A program made the position numbers and the translations under genes. Below are positions 45,128 through 58,146 of a stretch of 64,000 nucleotides of DNA, one piece after another (position 1 is the first letter of the stretch; the number at the start of each line of letters is the position of its first letter). The notes under the pieces were generated by a model, which was not told the origin of the DNA, did no database searches, and saw only the letters and a list, made by a program, of their open reading frames with translations. The DNA comes from Diphasiastrum complanatum (lineage: Eukaryota > Streptophyta > Lycopodiopsida > Lycopodiales > Lycopodiaceae): the NCBI GenBank assembly GCA_029204225.1, contig CM055106.1, positions 7,347,156 through 7,411,155 on the forward strand. The letters are read 5' to 3'.

Positions 45128-46266
45128 TGTTGACAGATCCTCTGCTTAGGATCTGTTAACAGAATACAACTCTTACCCACTTCTCTGGCTGCAGGGTATG
45201 TTTCTTGTTATGTTTGTCACCAGACTACATTGGGCAGTTTTTGGATGTTAACATTCTTGTTCAAGGCCCAAATCAGGCAGAGAGGGACTGATCTTCGTTG
45301 TAGTAAATGTCCTGCCTATTAAAGGACAATCCAGGGAGGTCTCTCTTGAACTGTATCACATGCAATCAAACCAACATGTAATCAAAACGTTCAACCATAA
45401 AATCAGCATGCAGATGCATTGAACCTTCATGATTATACTGCTACTTTGCTACAAAATGAACTAAATCAGATCCTAAACTAACTAATCTACGTGAATTACT
45501 CTACAAACAAGAAAACAAGAACTACTCTAGCAGCATTTTGAAATTCCAAGGACCAAGAAACACACATTTCTTGATTCTTGGATTTTAAGAACATCAAGAA
45601 ATGGACTGCAAATGGATTTGTAAGACTTATACCACAAACCAACTCATGAAGAATTACCACAATGCTGAAATCCTAAATTAATCTACAAAAGCAAAAAAGC
45701 TAGTCCTCCCTAGATCCACAACCACACACAAAGGAGATGGAGGGGCAAGTTCATTAGTACATCACTCAAGAAACAAGAATGATCAAGGAGCTCAAGGATG
45801 CATCAAACTCATGTAAGCTATTTCTCATTGAAGCATGAAGTAGATACAATACACGAAAAGCTCTCTTCCAGAAAGGGGAAGTCTCTTAAATAAGCAAGAG
45901 AGCTCCTTAGGTGGCATCCTAGTGGCATTTCCACATTACAAAAATTACAAGTAGAATTACCTCCTTCACTAGAGGTCACTACTAGAAGGTGGCTCATTCT
46001 ACTTTTCTAAGAGGAGTCTACTTGTATTTATTACATTTGCCTAGAAATACTAGTTCCTACATGGTCATTCCATCTTTCGAGATTCACCATGAGGCTTACA
46101 TAGTTTCTACTTGTCATACTTAACTGGTACTTCTCAACTCGCATACTCGGCTCTCATTCTTCGTTCAACCCTTCTCCTTCAGAGACCTCCTCACTCTAAG
46201 GTGAAAGGTGCTTTGAGATAGCTCTGGTCGAGTATCTTGGGGATTCGTCAAAATCAGCCAACATCA
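45128..46266 (-). repeat. 3' LTR of Tat-B (about 1139 bp)
   Basis: On the minus strand starts TGATGTTGGC after a polypurine tract (TTAGGGGTGGGA) and ends CTGTCAACA at 45128. It shares blocks with both Tat-A LTR remnants. An internal short palindrome GATCC..GGATC occurs at its plus-strand left end. Confidence 0.7.
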
Positions 46267-47640
46267 TCCCACCCCTAATGTGTTGCAGAAACCGTTGCAA
46301 CCCATATTGGATGATATTGCCCCGCTTCCGCATTGGCATCTTGGACCGTCACTTGGAAAAGCATAGATCCTTCGCTTGCATAAAACCAAGTGCTTATTGC
46401 TGTAGGTCTTTATCACAAAAACTGTTTGCCGCAATTTAATCAAAATGTTTTATTGCCGCAAATGGTTGCTATCTTCAAAATTGGAGAGCTCCCAGCAGCT
46501 TCACAACCCTGCATGCTTGAGTGTTTTCCTCATGTCTCTTTTTTCTTTTTTCACTTGCATCTTCCATGGACAGTTTCACTTTGGCTTCTTGGCAGATACT
46601 GATTTATGGGAGGTTTGTATTCTCCATTTTGCTTCTGGGTATTTCCTCAATTCTTCTCTCAGTCGAAGTTCCAGTCTTGTCGATGCTCTTTCCTTGATGA
46701 GAAGGGAAGAATCTTTGATTAATAGGTTGCAAAAACCTTGGGTTATCAATCTTCAAGGAGATGGACTCATCAACAAATTGGTAGTAGGAACATATTTGGA
46801 TGGATAGGTTGGCAATGATAGGGAGACATGATGAAGGGATTGGTGGGAGGGCGAAAGAACTGATAGTTCTATCATTGCAGCCTTGGACACTTGCTGGATG
46901 AGGAGCCCACTTTCTTTTGCAGGCTCACTGTCATCTTATCATTTCCTTTTCTGCAGCTCCTCCTTTTGATCCATTACTTTTGGATCTCTTCGGGCTTCAT
47001 ATGAGGGGATTCGACTATCATTGCTCCAGAGAGTTTCTTTTGATCAAGATCGATCTGGCTCATATGTTGTTAAAGTCTCGTCCTTTCCTCCTTAGTTTCT
47101 TGGCTCTTTCTTTCTTTCTTCTAGCTGCTTTGTCTGCTTCTTAAATCTTTTCTAACTGATCAACCAATGTAGGTGGTGGTTGGTCACGCAAACCACTTGC
47201 AATGATCTATCAGCTGCTTCGATAAGACTATCAAGATTTGAAAAATTGGGGATTTCTTAGATGAACAGTGGTATGATGGCAAATAGACAGATGGAAGGTA
47301 GGGTGGTGGTGGTGACATTGGTAGATGGTGTGGGCGATAGTATAGGCATGGGAGTGGATGAAGAAGAAGACTGAATTCCCAATCCTCGTACTTCCTATCT
47401 ATTTAAGGATCTTCATCGTGACTAGGGTACTTCTTCTGATTTAGTCTCTTTGGATTGCCCATCTGCCTTCTTAGTCGTGTCTTCTTTGTCTTTGGTTTCG
47501 TGACCTTGGTTGTGATTTGCTCATGTTGTTGTTGGCATGTAGCTGCTTCAATGAATGCTTGTAAATCCACTCTCTCCCTAGAGGATCTATTAACTAGGGC
47601 ATGGATGAGTTTGGTGATGTAGTCAGGGATGCCAAAAAAA
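46267..47640 (-). pseudogene. Tat-B ORF3 remnant
   Basis: Heavily decayed homologue of Tat-A ORF3: SGAMIVESPHMKPEEIQ matches SGAMTVDAPLVKPEDIQ of Tat-A, a Pro-rich stretch sits at the corresponding place, and nucleotide similarity to 29485-29620 is clear next to the LTR (CGCATTGGCATCTTGG, TAAAACCAAGTGCTTAT). The upstream limit, between 47400 and 47640, is uncertain. Confidence 0.6.
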
Positions 47641-47654
47641 GAAGAACAAATAAG

Positions 47655-47985
47655 AAGTTAGCTATAATTGATGTGGTCAAAAGCTTTATCAAAATCTATT
47701 TTAAGCACAAAGGTCGGATAGTTGAACAAGAGAAAAGAATCAATGGCTGACCAAATAGATGTTCAAGTTGTTATCAAAAAGAGATTTTCCTTTAACAAAG
47801 CCAAACTGACTTTTAGAGAGGTGGGAGAGAAAGAGAGGGAAAATCCTCCTAGCAATAGCTTTCATTATGATCTTGTAAGAAATGTTAAGAATAGTGAGTG
47901 GGTGATAATCAGAAATTCTAGTAGAAGACTTGATTTTAGAGATAAATTGGGGAAAGAACCTGAGGAGTGTGAAAAATTCAATTAG
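47655..47985 (-). pseudogene. LINE (L1-type) reverse transcriptase, upstream piece
   Basis: Minus strand reads RISDYHPLTILNISYKIIMK, SQFGFVKGKSLFDNN and VLKIDFDKAFDHI, the ordered early blocks of plant LINE RT (usual forms DFRPISL.N..YKI, Q.GFV.GR.I.DN, LDFEKAYD). Its continuation is at 44820-45127. Confidence 0.8.
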
Positions 47986-48091
47986 TTTAGTTGATCTATT
48001 TTGGCAATTTGAGGCCAACATGAAATTTCAACTTAGAGATAGATTTATATTTGTCAATAAAGGCCTAAATAGTGTTGTACTATTTTTGGCA
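47984..48091 (+). repeat. Diverged direct repeat bracketing the LINE, right copy
   Basis: See 44669-44775; roughly three quarters of positions agree by eye. Confidence 0.6.
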
Positions 48092-49674
48092 AGTATATAA
48101 ATGGATGAGGTCGGATTTGGACCCATTCTAATTGGTTAGATTTCATACATTGCATTTAGACTAGAATTTCTGGTTTACCAAGAAGTTACCAATTAGGACA
48201 AGTTCAGGAAAATTGGCCAAATGACATTTTGGAAGCTATAAATAGTTTCACCTGCATGGAGAAATAATGATTGTCGTACTATACCAACAGGGTTAATATA
48301 GATTTTATAGTAAATAATGTCGTTCCCACAGAGGACAGCGTTAGAAAGTTATGCTTTTGGTACAATTATGGCAAGTGGTTTCGAGTGTTATTCTGGTTGT
48401 CTACAGACATTAAAAAGTAACCAATATTTTTATATTTGGGATGGGTAGTGTTAATAAATTCAGAACAACAATCTGGTCTCTATCGAATTGGATGAAGCGC
48501 GTTCTACAAATGAGATGTTATCAGAGTAGTACAGCGGTACTACACTCTGGCTGATTAAGGTGTCAACAGATAATCAAGAATTGTTCGATGTATTTGCGAC
48601 TATGCAGACAATTAATTAAACGTGTTCGCTAACTATTCGTTTCTAGACAGAAGTCCTCAACAACTAAAGTCCAACTTAATGGTTCAAGAACACGAAGAGT
48701 TGTAGAATATGTTAGAAACTTATGTCAAAGCCAATCAGGAAGACAGTTTAGAGACTTAATTCTTCAGGCAGAGACTGTCATCTCATATGTATACATACAA
48801 CTTTATTCAATGATCGTGCTAGACTGTACCAAAGATAGTCGTTATTCGAGTGCTGAAAAGAAAGTATTTGTGACAGACGAATAAGATAGTTTAAAGACAG
48901 TTCTTTAGAGCATGCTTTACGGAAACTCAGCAAACGACTGTAATGCACTAGAGCGTCTGTCTGATCAGAGAGAAATTCATGAAATGCATTAGAGATTGTT
49001 AGCAGACTCTAGATCACTCACACTCAGCAGTGCGGAGAACAGAGATAAGAGAGAATAACTCACAGAACTCTATTCACTTCTTCAATCTCTTACATAAGCA
49101 TAAACTCTTCTCTCTCGATGATCGAGACTGAAGTGTGAGATCAATATATGTTCTACGGGACGAACAAACACACCTCTAAAACAACAGGTGCGTCACTCCC
49201 GCGAAAGCTAGTTAACGATTAGACTGAGAATACGTGCACCTATACCATAGGAGGTATACTTAACTATGAGTTAAAGTTACTCTAGTTTATCATGTCTTTT
49301 CGTATCTAGTCGTTTCATATAGACAACCTAGTAAAGGTTGTCCAAGACAATGTCTTTTCCTTTAAAAGGTCTTGCCCTTAATTACAAGGCAAGTACTTAG
49401 GAGATATATTCCCGAAAAATGACTTAGGCCACTTCATGATTTATACTTATCCAGCTCATATCTTCATTTTCGAGTATATTATGCCATGTTTATGTTGATA
49501 TTTAATATTTAACATTTTCGTGGTATCACATATCCCCTTCCTCAAATGTGAAACGTCCTCGTGAACATATCATCTTTATATCGAGGAGTATTCGAGAAAC
49601 ATTCTTAATAAAATTGATCTTCTCGGCAATTATTTTGATCTCTTTCTTCCAGATTCACATAAAAGCTTTAGATT
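48092..49674. other. Unassigned non-coding stretch
   Basis: No gene recognised. It includes GTCGTTCCCACAGAGGACAG near 48320 and a region near 49500-49570 ending in GGTATCACATATCCCC that may be a decayed retroelement, but no domain or LTR pair is visible. Confidence 0.35.
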
Positions 49675-51375
49675 AGGTCCCAAATATCTTCAACATTAGA
49701 CGGTTCTTCAAAACTAGATAAAGCATAAGAAGTGGATGAGATACCCTCAACTTGCTATCCTTTGCCTTGATATGTGAGCCTTGATGGCTCCACTTTTGCC
49801 CTTGAAGATCTCCTTGGTGTGATAGGTGGGTTTGGTGCTTGCTCCTCCATGAGCTCCTCCTCAAAACCAAGATCTTGCTCCTCGGCCATCTTCTTCTTGA
49901 TTGTTGGAGCACTTAAGCCTTCTTCAAGCATATGCATATGATTTTCATCAAAGATGACATCCCTTGAAACAACAAATTTGTTCAAGGATGGGAGATAGAC
50001 TTTGTAGCCCTTGCTTGAGCTTGCATATCCAAGCATGATCCCTCTTGTGGAAGATGGATCCTCCTTGGTTCTTGTTTCCAATGGCACATGCACATAACAT
50101 ATACACCCAAAAACTTTCAAGTGATTAAGATTGGGTTTCTTTCCATACAACATCTCATAAGGAGTTTTGCCTTCAATTGCTTTGCAAGACACCCTATTCA
50201 TCAAGTAGTTTGCACATACAAGAGACTCACCCCAAAAGGATTTGGGCAAACAAGCATCTAATCTTAAAGCCTTAGAACATTCACATAATGTTCTATTCCT
50301 TCTTTCAGCAACTCCATTTTGTTGAGGAGTGTAAGGACATGAAGTCTCTTTCTTGATCCCTTCCTCCTCACAAAAGGCCTTGAATCATTGGAGATGAATT
50401 CTCCACCATTGTCACTTCTAAGAATCTTGATGCTATGATTATGATGCTTTTCCACAAACAACTTGAACTTTACAAAAGTATCAAATACTTGAGACTTGAA
50501 GGAAAGTAAGAACACCCAACAATATCTTGAGTAGTCATCAATGAAGGTTAAAAACATGGATGAACCTCCATTAGATTTGGTGCTAGCAATGTGCACATCC
50601 GAGTGTATGAGTTCAAGAGGATGAGATGACTTTGTGATGGAGTTAGGAAACACCTTCTTATGTGCCTTGGATAAGGCACAAGCTTCACAAACCTTGTCTT
50701 CCTTCCCAATAGACCTTGGTAGGCCTAAAGCATACTCCTCCTTTATCATAGCCTCCATGGAACCCGAGTTGACATGTCTAAGTCTTTTGTGCCATAAAGT
50801 AAAGGTAGATATCTTGCTCTTCTCGGCCAACATGACAACATTAGTATCCACAAATGCATCCAGCTTATAAAGTTTGCCAAGTCTAGTGCCCTTAGCCACT
50901 ATCTTACCCTTCTTCTTGATGAAACATTCATTTGAAGCAAAGTCAACATTGAAACCATTGTCTACCATTTGGCCAACACTTAGTAGATTCTTTGTTATTG
51001 TAGGAATGTACAAAACACCTTCTATGTTGATCTTTTTGGAATATCCTAAGCAAAGGGGAATGCTACCAACTCCTTCAATCTTACAAGCCTCATCATTTGC
51101 TGTATAGATAGACTTTATAGGTCCATCATAAGATAAGAGAGAAGAGAAAAACTCCCTTTTACTAGTCATGTGTGAACTAGCACCCGAGTCAATCCACCAA
51201 GGATCTTCTCCTTTGAAGCTTGTTGAAGAAAATATGGACATCATGAGAGAGTCCTCATGTGAGCTCTCCTCCTCCTCCTCTTTGCTCATGTTGGCTTGGA
51301 TTTGATCTTGCTTCCCCTTGAAGCATTCCGAGGCATAATGCCCCATCTTGCTACAATAGTAGCACTTCACCTTTG
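49675..51375 (-). pseudogene. Copia-1b zinc knuckle, protease and integrase
   Basis: A single 368-codon frame (51370-50264) holds the zinc knuckle CYYCSKMGHYASEC, protease WWIDSGASSHMTS with an intact triad, pre-integrase LLSVGQMVDNGF, zinc CEACALSKAHKKVF, first Asp HSDV, and second Asp LRSDNGGEFIS. A frameshift at the NNSRPFVRR region obscures the catalytic Glu block. The frame resumes at 50249 with FWGESLVCANYLMNRV, LKVFGCICYVHVPL, GYKVYLPSLNKFVVSRDVIF and a Pro-rich linker to a TAG near 49757. Confidence 0.88.
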
Positions 51376-52129
51376 ATTTGTCCTTCTTGACTTTGGTGGT
51401 TGATGGAGATGCCTTTCAGGGTCCTTCTTGATCCTCAAGCTTTGTAGACTTCTTGAGTGTTGATCCTTTGCCTTTGGACTTGCCTTTGCCTTTGGTGAAG
51501 AGAGCTTGGTCATCTCCACCTCGGATGGAAAGCTTATCCATCCTCTCTTGCATTTGGCTCCTTCTTGATTCCTCGGCCATGAGTGTGCCTTGGAGTTCTT
51601 CAAGTATGGGTAGCTTACCCATAATTGCATATCCCTGAACCAAATTGTCAAATTCAAAGCTTAGTCCATTCAATATGAGTTAAACAAGCTCTTCATCCTT
51701 GATAGGATCACCTATAAAGGCTAGCTCTTTGTTCAATTCCTTTACTCTTAGGACAAAAGTATGTGCACTCTCTCCTTTCTTTTGATAGCTTCTATAGATT
51801 TGATTCTTCAAAGCTAACATTCTAGTTTGGTTTTTGGATTCATAGACCTTTTTCAAAGTCTACCAAGCATCTTGAGCTGAAGTGCAATCTCCTACCTCTC
51901 TTAAGAGTTCATTTGCAACATTCATTTTTATGCAATGTAGTGCAACATTGCACCTCTTGATGTATTTGGCTTTTTCTTGAGGATGAATAGGTTCACCCTC
52001 CTTACCATTTAGAATTTCCATCAGATCTTGCATGATCATGATGGATTCCATTCTAACTTTCCATATGGAATAGTTAGTTTTGTTGAGCCTTTCATTAGTA
52101 TCCAAAAGATATGCATTTATAGATGCCAT
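51376..52129 (-). pseudogene. Copia-1b gag
   Basis: ATG at 52129: LDTNERLNKTNYSIWKVRME and NVALHCIKMNVANELLREVG of UBN2-type gag, a stop after SAQDAW (51860), then RVKELNKELAFIGDPIKDEE, another stop near 51677, NGLSFEFDNLVQGYAIMG and a Lys-rich tail. Three in-frame stops make it non-functional. Confidence 0.87.
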
Positions 52130-52927
52130 CTAGTCTCCTAATCAAGGACTTGACACAAATGAAGGTTACTTCTATTGATTTGATTGAAGGTCTACCTTAT
52201 CCCACTTCTTAGGGACCTGAAAAGATCAGTAATAGACTTCCTATAAAGATCTAAGAATGATCTCTAACAAAATCAAATCATAGAATACTAGACACAATGC
52301 ACTTGCTTGATTGAAGTAGACAATACTAGTAGAATTGCCCCTCTTTCTATAAAGAACATTAAAGCTTCCAAATGATCTGATCAAGAGTGAATTTAAGCAA
52401 CCTAATATACTTCCAAAATCACTTGTAAAATATCTAAATGGAACTTAATGAGGATGCAACACAATCTACTATCCAATCACAAGCAAAAAATGATCAAAAT
52501 TGATGAAAAATTGATCTAATTTGGTGCATAAGTCAAGCAATGGTTGGACTGAACCTAAATCACTTTAGGAGGTGTCTACTACACCTTAGAACAGCCTTGA
52601 AGAGTCCCCAAAACTCTGATCTTCCCTCTCCTTGAATGCTAGAAAGCCTCCTCTATGAAATCACCTCCAAAACTTGCTTAGAGATCAATGCTTGGAGCAA
52701 GCAAAACTTGCTATCTTGGTAATGTGAATTGAATTCAACTTTGCCTCTGGTTTTAGACACCTAAACACCTGCAAATGAAGTCACACAACACCAATCTCCA
52801 ATGTATTTGACTCACTTTGAGTTCTAGAATCAATACTAGATGCTAAGATCCAATCTACACAAGATTTAGATCAAAAATTGTGATCAAATTGAATGAAAAC
52901 CAAGGATTTAGCTCATTTCAGCCTTTA

Positions 52928-52940
52928 GGCTCTGATACCA
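52928..52940 (-). other. Primer binding site of Copia-1b
   Basis: TGGTATCAGAGCC on the minus strand, directly after the LTR; complementary to the 3' end of initiator Met tRNA, the standard copia primer. Confidence 0.9.
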
Positions 52941-53622
52941 TGTAAAAATTACAGCAAATAAGGATCCTAAAACACTTGAAATGATGAGGGAAACAATAGA
53001 TTATGATTTCATAAGATTAGCACAAGTTGAACCATCAAAATCCATCAAAAATCTATGCTTGAACCTCACTAAATGGCCCAAATCCTTGAAGAAGGCTTCA
53101 CACGTGTGAAAGTACGGCCTCCCACAGTCTGAGTACTGTACACCAGACCTACATTTAATCCTATAATCATTAGTAATCACAAGTACTCAAACAATTATGA
53201 ACATAGAGAGCAATTGCACCATTATGAGAGAAAAAACATGAAATTGCTTGATTGATTTTGGTGAGATATCATCACCTATATATGTATGATCCATCACGGT
53301 TTTGGGCAGGTATGAGTAGCCCTAAACCTATCCCTAATGCTAATTTTGGTGGATCTTTCATCCCTACCAAGTTAGGGTTAGAATCTTGGAGATCCCTCAA
53401 CAATGCAAAAATTACCAAAAATAGCTCCTATTTTTTCTCCCTTGTATCTAAGCATAATTTGGACTCATTCCAAAGGTTCTAACACTTAGGTCTACTTGAG
53501 AACATCCTTATGAATGGAATCCTATGCTATTTGGCACGTGTGACAAGCCACATCATGACCATCTAACTATTTACAAGTCATATGACCAAAACTAGTCAAG
53601 CTAGAATTGTGAATTTTTAACA
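52941..53622 (-). repeat. 5' LTR of Copia-1b (682 bp)
   Basis: Reverse complement of the Copia-1a LTR and of identical length. Ends TGTTAAAA and TTTTTACA on its own strand. The TATA-like TATATATAG-type box lies near 53277. Between 52130 and 52927 is the untranslated leader. Confidence 0.92.
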
Positions 53623-54330
53623 CACCTACCATTCGAAGTGTCCCTTCTTCATAACGAATCTTCATTGAAGGAAAAAATGCCATCAAGAATGTCTTCTAGT
53701 CTTCATATTGACACAAAGGCTCTTATAAACTATTTTGGCCTCAATAAACCATTTTCCTTTCTTGCTTTGATTTACTTCCAAGATACAGGTATATGGACGA
53801 TTTATGTCTCCATAAATTTAACTGACATCCATTATATTTTCACATACACTGACATAGGGCTTTACATTCTCAACTATTGTTCTTAATTGGAATTCGGATA
53901 ATCTTTTGTGAGCAATCAACAATTTCGTTCCGTTTCCTTAGTAATACATTTTGAATCTTGAATTGCTCGTCATTAGAAACTACAACTAAACATGTCTTGG
54001 TCTTCATGACCCTTAACCTGAGGAAATTCCTTGAGCTTTAAGGCAGAATCTTAAAAGTACTTGGGCATCTTGTTAATATCATGATATAAAGTACATTTCA
54101 TTATTACAATATGTCAAAAAATTTCCATTTTAATAAAACCACTTAGCAACTATTGATATTCTCATCCATCAAAGTCAGTTATGAGTGTTGCTAGAAATAG
54201 CTTATTGCTATTTAACAAACTTACTAAAAAATAATAAAGTATGAAAAATAGCTCTAATTCTTCGGATGTAACTATCATTTGAAGACTGATTATGGCATTT
54301 GAACTTGGCATAGAATTTTATAGCTACTCT
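53623..54330. other. Unassigned stretch
   Basis: AT-rich, with an 82-codon frame (53638-53886) of no recognised family. Right flank of Copia-1b and left flank of Copia-6. Confidence 0.35.
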
Positions 54331-55264
54331 TGTAGAACAACTGATCAAACAGATCTTGATTCTATTAACAAAGCGCACAGTTTACTTCACAAAATAATAA
54401 GAAACAAACGCAAACTCGAAATATTTTTATTCGTGATCAACCTCGAAGGATTCGCAAACTTTGTCTTGCAGTCAACTCGAAAAATTCGCCAAATTGTTAC
54501 CTGTAAAAGCTCGTGGCTTTCTTGTTGAAGCTTGAAAGATTCGCAAACAGAATCTTGTCACCAAATATTATGTTTCTAGTTCAAACCTCAGATGTCGTGA
54601 AATTGTTGTGAACAATTCGCAAAATCTTCTGGACTATTCTTTAAACTCACCTGTCGTGAACAGTTTGTGAAATATTCTAGATTTCTTCTTCAAACTCAAG
54701 AATTGTCATTTGTCGCGAACAATTCGCGAAAGACGAAAACGTCGCGAAGAGACAAGTGTTGCGAACAATTCGCAAAACACGAAGCTAAGATGAAGAGATA
54801 ATTGTCGCAAATAATTCGTGAACAGAAATTATTCGACCCTGAAAAAAAAGCGTCTATTTGAATATCAACCGTCGTAAACAATTACATATCTATTGTTACA
54901 GCATTAAAAGGCCAAAAGACCTGTCCTGTAGCAATATAAATACATGTGCACTACTTGTTGTAACTCACTCACTCAATTAGAGACACAACAGTGAGATAAG
55001 ACAACAAGACATGTATATTGATGAATCAGATTCAGAGTTATAAAAATTTATTTATTTTTTATCAATAATTTCTTATTGTTTAATTTGTCTTAAGTTGTCT
55101 CTTACTTCCGCATATTATTTCTGCATGCAAATTCAATCAAAGCATAAACTGTTCTATTAGTACATAGATCAGACATAATCCTGATTGAAGGCATTGATAT
55201 CAGTTTGATTTATTCAAACTTTCATCGTGTTCTCTATGGAAGAATAATAATTATTTTTCCTACA
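54331..55264 (+). repeat. Probable 5' LTR of Copia-6
   Basis: The right end is firm: CCTACA, one base, then the primer binding site. TGTAG at 54331 would give a 5-bp inverted terminal pair but is tentative. It holds a TATA-like ATATAAATACATG at about 54934 and, from 54590 to 54830, several copies of GTCGCGAACAATTCGCGAA-type near-palindromes. Confidence 0.6.
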
Positions 55265-55265
55265 G

Positions 55266-55277
55266 TGGTATCAGAGC
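55266..55277 (+). other. Primer binding site of Copia-6
   Basis: TGGTATCAGAGC, complementary to initiator Met tRNA, one base after the LTR. Confidence 0.88.
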
Positions 55278-55443
55278 ATACAGAATTAAATCTGATACAG
55301 TGTCAGAGTATACAGGTTCAAAGCTGATATAGTGATATCAGAATGAATCAGAGTCGATACAGTGGTATCTTTGTACTCCTCTCAGCATTCTTCATACATT
55401 CATCAACAAGCCGGTTTCTGGAGTGTTACTAAAAAATTAGAAG

Positions 55444-56392
55444 ATGTCGTCCATCATCAATATTCAGTCTAAGATCACTACAATCTTGGACCTAGAAGGT
55501 TCAAACTACTGGATTTGAAAATTAAAGACTTCACTCTTATTGAAGGACGAAGGTCTATGGCAATGGGTAGAACCAATTGAGGAGAAGCCAGTAGCTGCTC
55601 CTAGCAAAGAACTTCAAGAATGGAGTTTAAAAAATGACAAAGCTATAGCAGTTATTGTGTTTTCAGTGCATGACAATATAATGCTAGATCTTATATCAAT
55701 TTTGAATGCAAAGGATTTATTAGAAGAATTGCAAACCAAGAATGAGACTCGATCTCGTAATCAGATCATGTTCTTAGAAGACCAATTAACTTACCTACAG
55801 TGGGACGACAAAGACCTGAACACATTCGTGCGAAAGATTAAAGATCCGTTTATTTCCTTATAGAATTCTGGTGCAAAAAATAAAACTACAAAGGAAAAAC
55901 AGCTTAGTTATTTTCTTTGAGCCCTACCCAGGTCATTCCACACAACTCAAACTTTGTTGGCGAAAGATGCAACAATGACACTTCAAAAGGCAATAGACGG
56001 AGTTAAAGAGAAAATAGAAGCTCGTGAACGTTATGACGATAATGGTAGTTCCAAAAATGCTCTATTTACTCAAAAGAATAAATCTTCTAAGAAGTCTAAG
56101 TTTAAGAGGGAGTTGTCTAAAAGGAATGCATCTAAGACAAATGATCAACAATCTGAAAAACAACAAAAATATTCTGGTGATAAGAAGATCTGCAACAGAT
56201 GCAAAAAGATCAGGTCACACAAAAGATAAGTGCTGGTTAAATCCAAAGATTGAATGCATTCATTTACGGGTTCATGCAGAAGTAGACTGTTATCATAATC
56301 CAAAAAAATAAAAAGGAACAAAATCGAAACGAACTTTCAGATTCAAACTATCTCGAAGACAAAGCAAAATGCTCCAGAGCAGCAGAAGACAG
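55444..56392 (+). pseudogene. Copia-6 gag
   Basis: ATG at 55444 opens a UBN2-type gag (ILDLEGSNYWI*KLKTSLLL with a TGG-to-TGA stop, then NDKAIAVIVFSVHDNIMLDL). The frame is interrupted at 55861, resumes at 55954 and reaches a zinc knuckle near 56190-56240 (CNRCKK..., then DKCWLNPK) split by a frameshift. Confidence 0.82.
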
Positions 56393-57370
56393 GATGACAA
56401 GGAACTTAGCAGCTTATGTTAGTGCTAATCTATGTTGTTCATCTAATTCAAAAATTCGAGAAGTAGTACTTGATTCGAGAGCCACCTCACATTTTGTTTT
56501 CTCAATACAAATTTTATCTGAGTACAAGAAGACGAACTATTTGAGATTTATTATACTTGGAGATGGTTCTAAACACGTGGTTGATGGAACTTGTGTAATA
56601 TGGCTAGACACGGACTTGTGTACTATGAAACTTGTGTACTATGGCTGGACACGAATCAAGGAGATAAGAAACTGGACGAAGTTCTCTATGTCCATATTCT
56701 ATCTTCTATTTGTAGCTAAGATAGTCGATACAGGCATGTCAGTAACCTTCACGAAGAACTCTTGTAAATTGTTCGAGGAAGATTCTGATAACCTTCTTGC
56801 TAAAGGCAACAGAGAAGGAAATTTATATCACCTGAACATTCGAACAAGAATCAAACAAGTCAATCAAACTCAAGAATCAATAGATATGTTGTGGCACAAC
56901 AGGCTAGGTCATATGAACATGGAAGCCTTGTACCAAGCCAACAAAAGTCAGAGAATTCAAAGAGTCAAAATCAAAAGTAAAGATATTCGAACTACCTGCA
57001 AATCCTGACTTAAAGGCAAGATGACTAGAACACCTTTCAGTAAGGATGTTTATTAAACAACTAAGGTACTTGAAATCGTGCATTCAGATATTTGTGGACC
57101 ATTTGGAGTATTGTCGTTGGGTGATGCAAAGTACTTCATTACATTTATTGATGACTTCAGCAAGTTTGTTGTGGTCTACTTTATTCGTACTAAATTTGAA
57201 GCTTTCGAGAAATTTGTTGAGTATACAAATTGGGTTGAGAAGTAGACAGGGAATAAGCTTAAGCAAATTCGCACAGATCGTGGAGGTGAGTACATTTCCA
57301 ACAAATTCAAGGCTTATTGTTCTGATCGAGGTATTTGACAAAATTTCCAACAAGTTCACACGCCGTGGGA
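56393..57370 (+). pseudogene. Copia-6 protease and partial integrase
   Basis: Protease VVLDSRATSHFV (G of D-S-G changed to R) at 56464, pre-integrase MLWHNRLGHMNMEALYQANK, first integrase Asp in the VHSDICGPFG frame (57075-57110), second in the [13 protein letters not shown] frame (57270-57310). It ends near 57370, where the reverse-oriented Copia-2b begins. The remaining pol is not found on the other side. Confidence 0.8.
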
Positions 57371-57374
57371 ATTG

Positions 57375-58129
57375 ATCCTCAAGTGTGAATGATCTTATTA
57401 AGCTTTATGATTAGCACACAAACTGATTATAGATTGAATATCAAGATCTAGTACATAATTTAATGGCTTAATCACAATCTAGCATGCTAAGAATCAAAGA
57501 ATGATAGCCTTGATTAACAAGAGAGAAAAAGTACAAGAATTTAATGCATGAGCATAAGCCTCGACTTGAGTTAGAGAGAGAAAGAGAGAGCAATATTCAA
57601 GCAAATGATAGTGTAGATCCAAAATGGCATGGAATAGCTTCAAAGCTTGGTTCTTCATCAAAGATTATGAGAATGTCTACACATATTTATGGAGTTTGAG
57701 GTAGCTTGAGGTAGAACCACATCCATCCACCTTCCATCCACATCCAAAAGTAAAAACTAGACTATTAGTGACATTTGTCACTTCTCATGCATGCATTTCT
57801 ACCTACTTTTACCAAGTGTCATTTTTTTCAACTAGAATTGTACACTATGCATGTGTCCATTTCACTTTGTGCATGTCTTGCATGTCACTGTGGATCACTT
57901 ACAACCATTCAATGTGATATGCCACAAGTTTCTACAAGCATAATATTGATATTTCTAAGTCTACAATCTATATGCAAGTTGTATACTACCAAGTAGACTT
58001 GAAGAACCCATGTAGCTCGAGTTCTTTCTAGGCCAAATTTGGCATTTACAATATGAAACAACAAACTCACATAGTAAAAACTTTGTGACAAGCCTAAAGT
58101 CAAGATAGATGATTTTTCATTCCTCAACA
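57375..58129 (-). repeat. 3' LTR of Copia-2b (about 755 bp)
   Basis: On the minus strand starts TGTTGAGGAATG after a polypurine tract (TTTTTAGGAGGAG, 58130-58142). The other end is not defined by a second copy and is set at the break in Copia-6. Confidence 0.7.
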
Positions 58130-58146
58130 CTCCTCCTAAAAATAAT

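Larger units (their letters stand above)
49675..53622 (-). mobile_element. Copia-1b: 5' half of a copia element
   Basis: On the minus strand: complete LTR, primer binding site, gag, protease and integrase, then an abrupt end at about 49675 just before RT (FEEPSNVEDI). Very similar to Copia-1a and supplies the parts Copia-1a lost. No 3' LTR remains. Confidence 0.9.
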
